Below are positions 53,487 to 62,982 of a stretch of 64,000 bases of DNA, in pieces. The DNA is from Helicobacter pylori (lineage in GTDB: Bacteria > Campylobacterota > Campylobacteria > Campylobacterales > Helicobacteraceae), in the NCBI RefSeq assembly GCF_016748675.1, contig NZ_CP051534.1, positions 930,001 to 994,000 on the forward strand, written 5' to 3'. The notes below the pieces were generated by a model. The model made no database searches, was not told the origin of the DNA, and saw nothing but the letters and a program-made list of their open reading frames with translations. A program made the translations under genes and the position numbers. How positions within the stretch are numbered: the stretch's first letter is position 1; every line of letters starts with the position of its first letter.

Positions 53487-54231
53487 AAAATTGTTCGCCT
53501 AAGCGTTTTAAAACCCCTTTATTGATCAATCTTTGCATCGCCTGGTTGATAAGCTCTAAGGCTTTTTCTTGGTGCTTGTTAATGACAAAGGAAGCGCCCC
53601 CGTCTTTTTCTTTGGACTCCCATGCGATTTTAAAGGGGTTATCTTTGTGGGTGTTTAGGTAGTTTAAGATCGCTAAAGAACTATTTAAGGTCAAATCGGC
53701 TCGTTTTTGCGCCACTAACAACAAGGCTTGCACCATAGAATCCACCGAAACGATTTGAGCGTCGTACTTAAAAGCGATTTCCCCATAAGTGGAGCTTAAG
53801 GTGTTAGCCGCCTTTAAGCCCCTAATGTCTTCAATGCCTTTAATGCGGTTTTCATCTTTTCTGACCAACATGATCGTGCCTGAATAGCTATAAGGCAAGC
53901 TTTTATCAAAAGCCGCTTGGCGTTTTTTAGTCGTCAAACTCACCTGATTAGCGACCATATCAAAACGCCCTGATTTCAAACCTGTCAGCATGATATCCCA
54001 TGAAGTTTCGTGGAATTTGATTTTCACGCCAAGCTCTTTAGCCAACTCCCTAGCCACCTCCACATCATAGCCGGTGAGCTTGCCTTCTTTATTATGGTAA
54101 GTGAAAGGGGGGTAAATGCCCTCTGTGCCAACGCTGATCGTTTCTTTATTAATCAGTTTTTCATACAGACTAGAAGCGTTCAAAAAACCCCAAAAAAAGC
54201 TTATTACTAATAAAAATAAAACTTTTTTCAT
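53461..54231 (-). CDS. yckK: Amino-acid ABC transporter substrate-binding protein
   Basis: A 256-residue periplasmic protein of SBP family 3. Signal peptide KKVLFLLVISFFWGFLNAS. GIYPPFTYHNKEGKLTGYDVEVARELAKELGV (about residues 38-69) is the family signature. KADLTLN and KIAWESKEKDGGASFVINKH follow. It is first of a pair with the permease; their frames overlap by 26 bases. ATG is behind ATTAAAATATAAAATG context with a weak ribosome-binding site. It probably captures cystine or another polar amino acid. Confidence 0.9.
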   Translation of the reverse strand: MKKVLFLLVISFFWGFLNASSLYEKLINKETISVGTEGIYPPFTYHNKEGKLTGYDVEVARELAKELGVKIKFHETSWDIMLTGLKSGRFDMVANQVSLTTKKRQAAFDKSLPYSYSGTIMLVRKDENRIKGIEDIRGLKAANTLSSTYGEIAFKYDAQIVSVDSMVQALLLVAQKRADLTLNSSLAILNYLNTHKDNPFKIAWESKEKDGGASFVINKHQEKALELINQAMQRLINKGVLKRLGEQFFGKDVSQP

Positions 54232-54298
54232 TTTATATTTTAATCCTGAATTTTTTCAAGCATTCTAACACAAAATAAAAATTTTGCATGGTTTGATT

Positions 54299-55432
54299 TT
54301 AAATATAAACGCGCTCCAAGCGTTTGGATAGGGTGCTGATAGTTTCATAAGGAATGGTGTTTAAAAGTGCAGCAATCTCGCTTGCGTCATTAGCTTTAGC
54401 GCTTTTATCCCCAAACAAGATGACCTCATCGCCCTCTTTGGCTTGAATATTATTGAGTTTGACAAAGCACTGATCCATGCACACCTTGCCAATAAGAGGG
54501 ACTGATTGGTTGTTGATCGCTACTTGAATGCGATTGCCTAAAGCGCGCGCTAACCCATCCGCATACCCTAGAGCTAAAACACCCACTAAAGTCTCTTCAT
54601 TGGTATAAAAATGCTCGCCATAGCCAATAAATTCGCCTTTTTTAACGCTTCTGATTTGAACGATTCGGGCTTTTAAACTGATAACATTTTTTAATATCGT
54701 TTGAGACGACTCTTTCATTCCATTAGAGGGGTAAAAACCATAGAGCATGATGCCTGGGCGATAGAGGTTTAACAAACGATTTTCATTCCCGTTACACAAA
54801 GAAAGGATACCGGCGGAATTGTAGGCATGGCGGTATTGAAACTCTATTTTTTGATCCAAAAGCTGCTCTAAAAAAGCGTTAAAGGCTTTCATCTGGTTTT
54901 TGGCATGGGTTTTAATCTTAGCATCAGCGTTGCTTAAATGCGTGAATATCCCCTCTATTTCCAAGCCTTTTAAAGCGCGGATTTTTTTAATGATTTCTAT
55001 GCTTTTAAAATTAGGCTCTAAACCCAAGCGGTGCATGCCGGTATCAATTTTAAGATGAATTTTTAAGCGTTTTTGAGATTTTAAAGCCATTTGAGAAAAA
55101 ACTTCCGCTTGTTCAAGGCTAAAAACCATAGCGCTCAAATCGTTATCAATCAACATGGAAGCGTTAGAATTAGGGCTATAGCCTAAAATCAAAATGGGGG
55201 TTTTAGGGAAATGAGAACGCAACTCTAAAGCTTCATCTAAGGTCGCTACCCCTAAATAATTAGCCCCTTCTTGTAAAAAAATTTCGCTCGCTTTTATTGC
55301 CCCTGCCCCATAAGCGTTCGCCTTGACAACCGCCATGACACAAGCGTCTTTAGGGACAACGCTTTTGACTGCGCTAAAATTATGCCTTAAAGAAGCGGTA
55401 TCCACTTCTACAAAACTCGCCCTTTTTAACAT
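54299..55432 (-). CDS. alr: Alanine racemase
   Basis: A 377-residue PLP enzyme of fold type [14 protein letters not shown] (about residues 34-44) carries the catalytic Lys. [12 protein letters not shown], then AYNSAGIL and [12 protein letters not shown] (about 246-258) follow, and [12 protein letters not shown] with the tyrosine base lies at about 290. Length is normal. It makes D-alanine for peptidoglycan. It is the last gene of the ridA-dadA-dagA-alr run, 6 bases behind dagA, so both directions between L- and D-alanine can be handled. Confidence 0.96.
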   Translation of the reverse strand: MLKRASFVEVDTASLRHNFSAVKSVVPKDACVMAVVKANAYGAGAIKASEIFLQEGANYLGVATLDEALELRSHFPKTPILILGYSPNSNASMLIDNDLSAMVFSLEQAEVFSQMALKSQKRLKIHLKIDTGMHRLGLEPNFKSIEIIKKIRALKGLEIEGIFTHLSNADAKIKTHAKNQMKAFNAFLEQLLDQKIEFQYRHAYNSAGILSLCNGNENRLLNLYRPGIMLYGFYPSNGMKESSQTILKNVISLKARIVQIRSVKKGEFIGYGEHFYTNEETLVGVLALGYADGLARALGNRIQVAINNQSVPLIGKVCMDQCFVKLNNIQAKEGDEVILFGDKSAKANDASEIAALLNTIPYETISTLSKRLERVYI

Positions 55433-55438
55433 GCCATC

Positions 55439-56791
55439 TTACTTGTTAGAATGCTTGCTAAAATACCAACGAGTTTCAGAATAAACCACTTTATGCAATA
55501 AAATCAAAGCGATCAAATTGGGGATAGCCATAAGCCCGTTAGAAAGATCCGCTAAATTCCACACAAAATCAATTTTGGCCATAGCCCCCACCATCACACT
55601 CGCTAAAAAGATCAAGCGGTAATATTTCACTTTTTTTTCACCAAAGGCGTATTCAGTGCATTTTTCCCCATAATAAGCCCAACCAATAATCGTAGAGTAG
55701 GCAAAAAAGATCATGGTCAAAAAAATCACCACTGCCCCCAATGATCCTAAAAAATACTCCGTGCTTTTTAGAGTGAGCAAATTAGTGCTTAATTTTTCCC
55801 CATTAGGGAGCAAGGTGTTGTATTCTGGCGCCATTAAAATCACGCTCGCTGTTGCCGAACACACCACTAAGGTTACAATGAAAGTTTGGAGCATGGACAC
55901 TAAGGCTTGACGCACCGGGTGGCGCGTTTGAGCGCTTGCAGCAATAATGGCTGAGCTCCCCAACCCCGCTTCATTAGAATACAACCCCCTAGCCACGCCC
56001 GTTTTTATCATTGTTGCCATCAACGCACCTGCCGCTCCGCCCACAACGGGTTTAGGGTTAAAGGCTTCTTCAAAAATGAGTTTGATCGCTTGAAGGGCTA
56101 AATCAAAATGGCTGACAATAATATAAATAATAGCGATCAAATATAAAAGCACCATAACAGGAGCCAAGTAAGAAGTGAATTTACCAATGGATTTGATCCC
56201 CCCAATGACAATGAAAGCGGTTAAAATCGTGAGCAATAAGCCTGAAACCCAATTAGGCAAGTTCGCTTGTTCGCTCAAAATGGAAGAAACCGCATTAGAT
56301 TGCGTCATGTTACCGGTGCCAATGCTTGCAATAATCGTAAAAATCGCAAACGCCATGGCGAGTTTGGGCATGTTAAGGCCGTTTTTGATGTAATACATAG
56401 GCCCTCCGTTGTATCCAAACGCCCCTTTTTCCCTGTATTTCACCGCTAAAATCCCCTCAGAATATTTAGTCGCCATGCCAACAAGCCCGGTAACCCACAT
56501 CCAAAACACCGCTCCTGGCCCTGCAATGCTGATAGCAGTCGCTACGCCTACGATACTCCCAATGCCTACAGTCGCCCCCAAAGAGAGCATGAGAGCGGAA
56601 AATTGCGAAATGTCGCCCTTAGATTGGGACTCTTTGTCAAAAAGGATTTTGATCGCATAAAAGATCTTACTGAATTGCAAACCCCTAAGATAAAAGGTCA
56701 AAAACAAGCCGGTGCCTACTAATAAAATTTGCATGGGAATCCCCCACACCAAATTAGATAACAAACGCACCACCGAATCAATCGTTTCCAT
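55439..56791 (-). CDS. dagA: Alanine/glycine:cation symporter (AGCS family)
   Basis: A 450-residue sodium (or proton) symporter. Signature motifs of the AGCS family: GNMTQSNAVSSIL (about residues 158-170) and the GLYSNEAGLGSSAIIAA segment (about 272-288). About 10-11 membrane helices. It imports D- or L-alanine or glycine. It is between dadA and alr on the same strand, with short gaps. Start ATG at 56791 follows AAGGAGTTTTT. Confidence 0.95.
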   Translation of the reverse strand: METIDSVVRLLSNLVWGIPMQILLVGTGLFLTFYLRGLQFSKIFYAIKILFDKESQSKGDISQFSALMLSLGATVGIGSIVGVATAISIAGPGAVFWMWVTGLVGMATKYSEGILAVKYREKGAFGYNGGPMYYIKNGLNMPKLAMAFAIFTIIASIGTGNMTQSNAVSSILSEQANLPNWVSGLLLTILTAFIVIGGIKSIGKFTSYLAPVMVLLYLIAIIYIIVSHFDLALQAIKLIFEEAFNPKPVVGGAAGALMATMIKTGVARGLYSNEAGLGSSAIIAASAQTRHPVRQALVSMLQTFIVTLVVCSATASVILMAPEYNTLLPNGEKLSTNLLTLKSTEYFLGSLGAVVIFLTMIFFAYSTIIGWAYYGEKCTEYAFGEKKVKYYRLIFLASVMVGAMAKIDFVWNLADLSNGLMAIPNLIALILLHKVVYSETRWYFSKHSNK

Positions 56792-56831
56792 AAAAACTCC
56801 TTAATAAACTAGGGTTTAAAAAAGAAATTCC

Positions 56832-58064
56832 TTAATCCCTAAAAAATGCAGAAAAAAGCATAATATCGGCATTTTTTTCATTCGCTCCGTCTTGGCTTAA
56901 ATTGGCGATGATTTTACCAATGGCCGGGCCAAAAGTGATGCCAAGCCACCCTAGTCCTGTCGCATGGATTAAGTTTTTATAGCGTTTGTCATAGCCCAAA
57001 TAAGGAATATCATTAGGGGTTAAGGGCCTGAAACCGCACCACTCTATGGCGTCTTTCATTTCAAAAGGCTGCGTGAAAGCGGCTAAATTCTTTTTCATGT
57101 TAGCGATTTGCTCTTTATCAATGAGAGCGTTGTTGGTGTTTAATTCTAATTTAGAAGTGATTCTAACGGTGTCTCTTCGTGGGGTCATCGCCATGAAAAT
57201 ATCCGCAAATAAGGAGGAAGTTTTGGGTTTTAATTCTTCAGGCATTTTAAAGGTGATGCTATAACCTTTAGCCCCCATCATTAAAAAATCGTTCTTGGTT
57301 TTTTTAATGAGAGTGGGGTTAGCCCCGGTGGCTAGAATGATTGTTTCTGCTTGGATTTTTTCCTTGTGCGTGATAACGCCCTCAATAAGGTTGTTTTTAA
57401 ACTCAAAATCAACCACTTCTTCATTATAAAGGAACTCCACGCCCGCATTTTGTAAATATTCTTGCAAAGAGCGCATCACTTCGCCCGGATCCACATGCGC
57501 GTTTTCGGTTAAAAGCACGCTCCCGCAGATATTGTCATTAACAATAGGCATGTATTCTTTGGTTTCTTTTGCGCTAAGGATTTTATAAGCGCCGCTATCA
57601 TCGCAAGTTTTAAGCTTTTTTTCAAAGCTTTCTTCTAAAGTGTAGATCATTAAAAGCCCATCTTCCTTATACCAAAAATCCATGCCGTCTTTTAGCATTT
57701 GATGATACATATCAACACTCAGCCACCCGTAGCGTTCAAACAACGCCATGGTGCGGTGCGTGGATTTGGCGTTCGCGCTTGTCATAAACTTTAAAATCCA
57801 TTGATAGAGCTTTAAATTAAGACCAAAATGGAATTTTAAAGGGGCTTGGTTTTTGAGCATGAGCTTTAGGGTGTCTAACACCACACCTGGGCATGAGAGA
57901 GGGGCTTTTTTAAACGCAGAAATGAGCCCAGCATTCCCAAAAGAAGTGCCGTTTGCGCCATCGCTTTTTTCAATCACGCAAACCTTATGCCCTAACTTGT
58001 GCATAGAATACGCACAAGAAAGCCCTACAATCCCACCGCCTATGACCACGACTTCTTTTTTCAT
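56832..58064 (-). CDS. dadA: D-amino acid dehydrogenase, DadA
   Basis: A 410-residue FAD enzyme. The N-terminal Rossmann dinucleotide motif VVIGGGIVGLSCAYSMHKLGHKVCVIEKS (residues 5-33). EEFGFRPLTPNDIPYLG-like C-terminal part is present as IEWCGFRPLTPNDIPYLGY (about 345-363), matching DAO-family FAD contacts. It oxidises D-alanine to pyruvate and ammonium, passing electrons to the respiratory chain. Its imine intermediate explains the adjacent ridA. Length is normal. Confidence 0.94.
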   Translation of the reverse strand: MKKEVVVIGGGIVGLSCAYSMHKLGHKVCVIEKSDGANGTSFGNAGLISAFKKAPLSCPGVVLDTLKLMLKNQAPLKFHFGLNLKLYQWILKFMTSANAKSTHRTMALFERYGWLSVDMYHQMLKDGMDFWYKEDGLLMIYTLEESFEKKLKTCDDSGAYKILSAKETKEYMPIVNDNICGSVLLTENAHVDPGEVMRSLQEYLQNAGVEFLYNEEVVDFEFKNNLIEGVITHKEKIQAETIILATGANPTLIKKTKNDFLMMGAKGYSITFKMPEELKPKTSSLFADIFMAMTPRRDTVRITSKLELNTNNALIDKEQIANMKKNLAAFTQPFEMKDAIEWCGFRPLTPNDIPYLGYDKRYKNLIHATGLGWLGITFGPAIGKIIANLSQDGANEKNADIMLFSAFFRD

Positions 58065-58086
58065 GCTGATAGTCCCTTTAATAGAA

Positions 58087-58464
58087 TTACTTAATGGCTA
58101 TCGCTTCAATTTCTACTAAAGCGTCTTTAGGCAGTTTGGCCACTTGAAAGGTCGCTCTGGCTGGATAAGGCTCTTTAAAATAACTCCCATAAATTTCATT
58201 CACCACCGCAAAATCGTCTAAATTTTTCAATAAAATAGTCGTTTTAACCACGCTATCCATCCCTAACCCTGCTTCTTTTAAAATCGCTTTGATATTTTCC
58301 ATGGATTGCGTGGTTTGAGAATGAATATCCGTGCCTTTAAATTCGCCGGTAGTTGCATCAATACCCAATTGCCCAGAGACAAAAACAAGATCGTTAGTAG
58401 CGATAGCTTGAGAGTAAGGGCCTATCGCTTTTGGGGCTAGCGTTGAATGGATGACTTCTTTCAT
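58087..58464 (-). CDS. ridA: RidA, enamine/imine deaminase
   Basis: A 125-residue RidA (YjgF/YER057c/UK114) protein. Signature [33 protein letters not shown] (about residues 9-41) and the catalytic Arg in [24 protein letters not shown] (about 101-124). It hydrolyses reactive enamines and imines made by PLP and flavin enzymes. It is transcribed first in the dadA-dagA-alr direction. ATG is behind AGGAGTTTCAATC. Confidence 0.96.
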   Translation of the reverse strand: MKEVIHSTLAPKAIGPYSQAIATNDLVFVSGQLGIDATTGEFKGTDIHSQTTQSMENIKAILKEAGLGMDSVVKTTILLKNLDDFAVVNEIYGSYFKEPYPARATFQVAKLPKDALVEIEAIAIK

Positions 58465-58778
58465 GATTGAAACTCCTATGATGATGTGTTATGTCAGCTA
58501 TTATTATGCAATCAAATTAAAAAGAAATAAAAAATGAGCGCAAAACGCCATGAATTTTCATCTTATTATAAGGTATTGTATATTTTTTACCCATATTTAG
58601 AAATTCTTAAACGGGTTTTGTTTGAATGGAAACTCAAAACATTATTGTTCATTCTTTAAATAAAAGGGGTTTTGGCTGTTTTGATCGGTTTTAAAATCAG
58701 TTTTGAAATTTTTCATAGGCCCTTGACTTTTATTATTGAGTTTAGATACAATGACAATCGTCTTTTTGAATAAAGAGC
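58465..58778. other. Intergenic region ridA / tRNA cluster
   Basis: About 314 bases, AT-rich, with the ridA promoter region on one side and the tRNA promoter (58723-58752) on the other. No gene is convincing; a 70-codon frame on the minus strand runs across tRNA-Gly and is a shadow. Confidence 0.6.
58723..58752 (+). promoter_or_regulatory. Promoter of the tRNA cluster
   Basis: TTGACT (58723-58728) and TACAAT (58747-58752), 18 bases apart: a near-consensus housekeeping promoter 26 bases before tRNA-Gly. The four tRNAs are on the same strand with no other obvious promoter. Confidence 0.75.
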
Positions 58779-58853
58779 GCGGGAATAGCTCAGTGGTAGA
58801 GCACGACCTTGCCAAGGTCGGGGCCGCGGGTTCGATCCCCGTTTCCCGCTCCA
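58779..58853 (+). tRNA. tRNA-Gly (GCC)
   Basis: Acceptor GCGGGAA pairs with TTCCCGC; the anticodon loop TTGCCAA gives GCC at 58811-58813; GGTTCGATCC forms the T loop. The 3' CCA is encoded (58851-58853). First of four tRNAs on the plus strand. Confidence 0.97.
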
Positions 58854-58894
58854 TATTTTGATTTAACTTCTAGAGCATGGTTTCTATTTAGTTT

Positions 58895-58981
58895 GCCCAG
58901 GTGGTGGAATTGGTAGACACAAGGGACTTAAAATCCCTCGGTAGCAATACCGTGCCGGTTCAAGTCCGGCTTTGGGCACCA
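58895..58981 (+). tRNA. tRNA-Leu (TAA)
   Basis: Class II tRNA with a long variable arm (CGGTAGCAATACCG). Anticodon stem AGGGA/TCCCT around CTTAAAA gives TAA at 58929-58931. Acceptor GCCCAGG against CTTTGGGC has G-T pairs. Encoded CCA ends at 58981. Confidence 0.96.
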
Positions 58982-59054
58982 TCGTTGCAAATTAAACCAA
59001 ATTAAACATGGTTTGATTTTGTTATCTCAATAGATGTGCTATTGTTAAATTTAA

Positions 59055-59129
59055 GGCGACATAGCCAAGTGGTAAGGCATGGGTCTGCAAAACCTTGATT
59101 CCCCGGTTCGAATCCGGGTGTCGCCTCCA
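59055..59129 (+). tRNA. tRNA-Cys (GCA)
   Basis: Acceptor GGCGACA pairs with TGTCGCC; anticodon loop with GCA at 59087-59089; T loop GGTTCGAATC. CCA is encoded at 59127-59129. The D loop contains the CCAAGTGGTAAGG form common in bacterial tRNA-Cys. Confidence 0.97.
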
Positions 59130-59176
59130 TATTGTAGTCATTTAGGGACTTTTGTAAGGGACTTTTATGAAAATAG

Positions 59177-59264
59177 CGGGAGATGGCTGAGTGGTTGAAA
59201 GCGGCGGTCTTGAAAACCGTTGAGGGTCATACCTCCGGGGGTTCGAATCCCTCTCTCCCGGCCA
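59177..59264 (+). tRNA. tRNA-Ser (TGA)
   Basis: Class II tRNA of 88 bases including CCA. Acceptor CGGGAGA is matched by TCTCCCG; anticodon TGA at 59211-59213; variable arm GAGGGTCATACCTCC. Last tRNA of the cluster; the Na+/H+ antiporter gene follows. Confidence 0.96.
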
Positions 59265-59389
59265 CTTGATTAAAATCTTTTAAGCGATTTGTTTTGGCAA
59301 ATTCATCTCTTCTTTTAACAAAGAATTTTGTGAATATTGATTGTCTCTTTTAATTGAAATTTAAGGATTAGTTTAAAGGATTTTATTCG

Positions 59390-60880
59390 GTGGGATTGTC
59401 AGCGTTAAGCCTTATTGTTCCTCTTAGCGTTATTTTAATGGTGGTTTTTACTAAAAGAGTCGCGCTCTCGTTGTTTGTGGGCATTTTAGTGAGCGCTGTT
59501 TTAATGCATTCGTTACACCTTTCTTACATCGTAGAATATGCCTATATCAAAATCACTTCCGTTTTTTACACTTATGAGTCAGAAAAGGGGCTTGATTTCA
59601 GTCTTTCCAACCTCTATGTTTTTGGGTTTTTAATCTTTTTAGGCGTCTTAAGCCAAGTGATTTTAAAATCCGGTAGCGTGCAGAACTTTGTCAAAAAAGC
59701 CAAAAAATACTCTAAAAACGCCAAAACCCCCGAATTTATCGCCTTTTTTTCAGGCATTATTATTTTTGTAGATGATTATTTTAACGCCCTAACCGTGGGG
59801 CAAATCTCAAAATCTTTAAACGACGCTCATAACTCCACACGAGAGCGCCTAGCTTATATTATAGATTCCACTTCAGCGCCGGTGTGCTTATTAGTCCCCA
59901 TTTCTAGCTGGGGGGCGTATATTATGGGGATCATGAATAACGACAGCTCGCCCTTATTAAAAGATAGTTTTTCGGTGCTTGTGCAAAGCTTGAGCAGTAA
60001 TTATTATGCGATTTTTGCGCTCATTGCAGTCTTTCTCACCATTCTATGGCAAATCAACCTCCCTAGCATGAGAAAGTATCAAAACATAGGCGTGAAGGAT
60101 TTTTATAGCGAACAAGAAGAAAGCTCTCCAAAACTAGCCCCCTTGAGTTTGTTACCCCTTTCTATTTTATTATTGATCGTGTCCATTTCATCATTGATTT
60201 TTTATACAGGAGTGATCTTAAAAAACACTGATGCGAGTTTTTCGCTCTTTTATGGGGGGCTGTTTTCGCTCATTGTTACCTATCTTCTAGCTTATAGGTT
60301 TTTAGAAAAAGGGAGTTTTTTTAAACTCATTGTTGAAGGCTTTAAGAGTGTGGGGCCAGCGATATTAGTCTTAACGCTCGCTTGGGCTATTGGGCCTGTG
60401 ATCAGAGATGACGCTCAAACAGGGCTTTACTTGGCCCACATCAGCAAGGGATTTTTAAATAGTGGGGGAGGCGCGTATATGCCTTTAATCTTTTTTTTAA
60501 TCTCTGGGTTTATCGCCTTTTCTACCGGCACAAGCTGGGGAGCGTTTGCGATCATGCTGCCCATTGGAGCGGGCATGGCTAATGAAAGCGATATTATTTT
60601 GATTGTTTCAGCGATCCTTTCAGGAGCGGTTTATGGCGATCACACAAGCCCCATTTCTGACACGACTATACTATCGGCTGCAGGGGCAGGGTGTTCGGTG
60701 CAAAGCCATTTTATCACGCAACTCCCTTATGCCACTATTGCGATGCTTTGTAGTGCGGTGAGTTTGGGGGTGGCAAGTTTTATGCATTCTCGCTCGCTCG
60801 CGCTTTTAATCGGTGTGGTTTTGCTTGTGGGGGTGTTTTATCTTTTAAAAAAATTTTATGGTGAAAATCTAAAAACTTGA
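59390..60880 (+). CDS. nhaC: NhaC-family Na+/H+ antiporter
   Basis: A 496-residue antiporter with about 11-12 helices. GTG start at 59390, with AAAGGATTTTATTCG before it. Hallmark segments are FSGIIIFVDDYFNALTVG (about residues 118-135), DSTSAPVCLLVPISSWGAYIMGI, and FSTGTSWGAFAIMLPIGAGM with AVYGDHTSPISDTTILSAAGAG (about 402-435), the ion-binding NhaC motifs. It extrudes sodium (possibly with other cations or amino-acid exchange in some relatives). It is preceded by the tRNA cluster and stands alone. Confidence 0.9.
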   Translation: MGLSALSLIVPLSVILMVVFTKRVALSLFVGILVSAVLMHSLHLSYIVEYAYIKITSVFYTYESEKGLDFSLSNLYVFGFLIFLGVLSQVILKSGSVQNFVKKAKKYSKNAKTPEFIAFFSGIIIFVDDYFNALTVGQISKSLNDAHNSTRERLAYIIDSTSAPVCLLVPISSWGAYIMGIMNNDSSPLLKDSFSVLVQSLSSNYYAIFALIAVFLTILWQINLPSMRKYQNIGVKDFYSEQEESSPKLAPLSLLPLSILLLIVSISSLIFYTGVILKNTDASFSLFYGGLFSLIVTYLLAYRFLEKGSFFKLIVEGFKSVGPAILVLTLAWAIGPVIRDDAQTGLYLAHISKGFLNSGGGAYMPLIFFLISGFIAFSTGTSWGAFAIMLPIGAGMANESDIILIVSAILSGAVYGDHTSPISDTTILSAAGAGCSVQSHFITQLPYATIAMLCSAVSLGVASFMHSRSLALLIGVVLLVGVFYLLKKFYGENLKT

Positions 60881-61161
60881 ATATTGATTGAAGAAGCTTA
60901 AAAATCCCATTTTTTAAAATTAAAATAAGGTTTTAGCAATCCCTATTGGATTAAAAAAGAGTCTTATTCCATTACCAATCAATTAAAAAAGGTTATTCAA
61001 AAATAACCATACAATTATAAAAATCTTCACAAATCTCTAAAGAGTAACGCTTTTTAAAAAAATACATTTTTTTTAATTTTTTAATCAACCATTAAGGTGT
61101 TTTAGGTTAAATTTCCTTATCTGTTAAACATACGGATAATGTTATATCTTAAGGAAAGAAA

Positions 61162-61556
61162 ATGGGGTTAGGACACTAATAAGTTTAGGGATTTTGTTAA
61201 GCGTTTTGAGTGGCGATGATCTGAGATTGTATTCAAAGCCTTTAGTCTATTCGGCTGGAAGTGGGATTATTGGGATTGATATTGACAAACGGACATTTTA
61301 CAAACGAGCGTTCGCTTTCACGATGAAATCGTTGTTCGGTGAAAACTTGCTTTTGTTTGTCAAATTAAAGCATTCTGCGTTGACGAGCAAACACATGAAA
61401 GGGCCTTTAGAAAACCGCCATCACCATTCTTTCACTAAAAATTATGAAAAAGCGGTTAATGGTTGTCAAAAGTATTTCCATATCAAATTGCCTGAAGGCG
61501 CTCCTAGCAACTTCAAATCAGGTTCATACATGGCCACTATGGTGGTGCGTTTTTAA
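61162..61556 (+). pseudogene. Small secreted-protein gene with a frameshift in the signal peptide
   Basis: ATG at 61162 (behind AAGGAAAGAAA) reads GGG TTA GG, then the frame must shift by one base at about 61171 to continue TLISLGILLSVLSGDDLRLYSKP and on to VVRF at 61556. With one extra G the product would be about 131 residues with a signal peptide MGLGTLISLGILLSVLSG. Without it the only start is a TTG at 61194 giving 120 residues and losing the signal peptide. The rest is conserved-looking (GPLENRHHHSFTKNYEKAVNGCQKYFHIKLPEG). Function unknown; location in 26695 order would be HP0947. Either a real frameshift or a sequencing slip in a G-run. Confidence 0.65.
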
Positions 61557-61959
61557 AGCGTTATTTGGGGTATTCTTTAATACCCTTATCGTCTTTTAAA
61601 ATACCATCTTTTAAAAGCACAAATTTATTTTTTAGCCCTTTTTTTAAATCTTCTTAAAACTCTTTTTGTTGTATTGATTGAGCAAAGTATTTTTAAAATA
61701 CGGATAAAATTCATAAAAAATTTAAAAAATAAAAAAAGCTCTGTTTTCATCAAATACGGGTTACTAAAACTTTTTATGGTGGGTTAGCTTATTTTTGGCT
61801 TTAATTGTTTCTTTTAGGGTTAGTTTCATCAAGGTTTAAAGCATTAGCGTCTTTCCTCTTATCATTTGACGTTAAAAGCGATCCAATTAGCCCATTTCTT
61901 GAATTTTTTGTAACCATCTATTTTTATCTGCCCTAAAAACATGAAACAAAACAAACCCC
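61557..61959. other. Intergenic region after the small secreted-protein gene
   Basis: 403 bases, very AT-rich. It holds a hairpin terminator (61568-61590) near the start and then no ORF with a good start. T-rich runs at about 61622-61640 and 61732 are unassigned. Confidence 0.55.
61568..61590 (+). terminator. Hairpin terminator
   Basis: GGGTATT (61568-61574), loop CTTT, AATACCC (61579-61585): 7-base perfect stem, followed by TTATC and TTTTAAA. It would end the small secreted-protein transcript. Confidence 0.55.
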
Positions 61960-62979
61960 CTACAAAAACGCTTCTAATTTATAAGCTTTTTTATGCTCTT
62001 GTTTCAAATCCATGTAAGCGTTTAAAAGCATGTATTCTTCAAAGGATAAAACCGCTAGATGCTCCTTAGCGAGATCGTTCATTTCTAATTCTAACAACAC
62101 GAATAAAAAGGCTTTTTGCGCCTTATCGTCTTCTTGGCTTAAAATCTCAAAAAATTGGAACCATTGATCAGGGACGAGAAATTTTTGTGCTTTTTGCGCG
62201 AGCTTTAAATAATCGTCTTTATCATAACCCACCTTTTTGCAAAGCTCTGAAATTTTTAAAGTGTCTGTGTTTAAGGATTTTTCAAAAAAGGCTTTTAAAA
62301 AAGACTTCACGCACTCTTTATCCAAGTTCTCTTGCATCGCATTCAAAGCCTTTAAAACCTCTTTTTTGCTGCCTTTTTGGGCGATTTCTATAAAAGCGTA
62401 GCGGCGTAATTCCAAAGGGATTTGTGCGTTTGTTAAAACTTCAAAGGCGTTTTTTAAATCGTTATGAATGAAAGCCTTCAAGCGTTTAGAAAAATAAGCA
62501 TGCTCATAAGCCAACGAATGCTTAGCGTGATCTTTAGGCTCAAGGGTGTTGTTTTCTATATTGTGGTAATGTTTAAAAAGGTTATCCACTTTTTCGCACC
62601 CGCTATTTGGCGTGTTTAAATCAGCTTTTAAATCATAGCGGGCTAAGATTTGAGAAAGGTTTTTAGCGAGATCGCTTTTAAATTTCGTTTTTAAAAAAGT
62701 CTTTTGGGTGTCTTGGGACAGGATTTGTTTGAGCAATTTGTCAAAATCCTTTTTTTCATGGTATAAGCGGATTTTATGGCTGAGATTGTGCTTGAATAAA
62801 AAAACCCATGAAAAAAAAGCGAACATGCCCAAAACGCCCATAAGCCATACGGCAATGGGAAGATTAAAGCTGTAACTCCCTAAATTGAAGGCGTAAGCTT
62901 GTGGATCAATACTATAAACAAACACGCCAAAACCCACAATGAACAAAAATGTAAAGATAATGTAAAAACGCATGCGCAC
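61960..62979 (-). CDS. Membrane-anchored alpha-helical protein of unknown function
   Basis: A 339-residue protein. Two N-terminal membrane helices (about residues 5-22, FYIIFTFLFIVGFGVFVY, and 41-62, PIAVWLMGVLGMFAFFSWVFLF) followed by a long, Lys/Glu/Asp-rich helical cytoplasmic part (about residues 70-339). The repeated helix-turn pattern (AQKAQKFLV, YIMDLK) suggests TPR-like folding without a named motif. The two-helix start recalls LapA-type inner-membrane proteins; this is weak. It is 3 bases past the rlmH stop, so both are likely co-transcribed from the accD side. Function not known. Confidence 0.75.
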   Translation of the reverse strand: MRMRFYIIFTFLFIVGFGVFVYSIDPQAYAFNLGSYSFNLPIAVWLMGVLGMFAFFSWVFLFKHNLSHKIRLYHEKKDFDKLLKQILSQDTQKTFLKTKFKSDLAKNLSQILARYDLKADLNTPNSGCEKVDNLFKHYHNIENNTLEPKDHAKHSLAYEHAYFSKRLKAFIHNDLKNAFEVLTNAQIPLELRRYAFIEIAQKGSKKEVLKALNAMQENLDKECVKSFLKAFFEKSLNTDTLKISELCKKVGYDKDDYLKLAQKAQKFLVPDQWFQFFEILSQEDDKAQKAFLFVLLELEMNDLAKEHLAVLSFEEYMLLNAYMDLKQEHKKAYKLEAFL

Positions 62980-62982
62980 CTC

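Noticed and set aside
58642..58854. 70-codon frame on the minus strand
   Set aside because: It runs across tRNA-Gly in antisense; the METETGIEPAAPT-like start is a known artefact of tRNA DNA.
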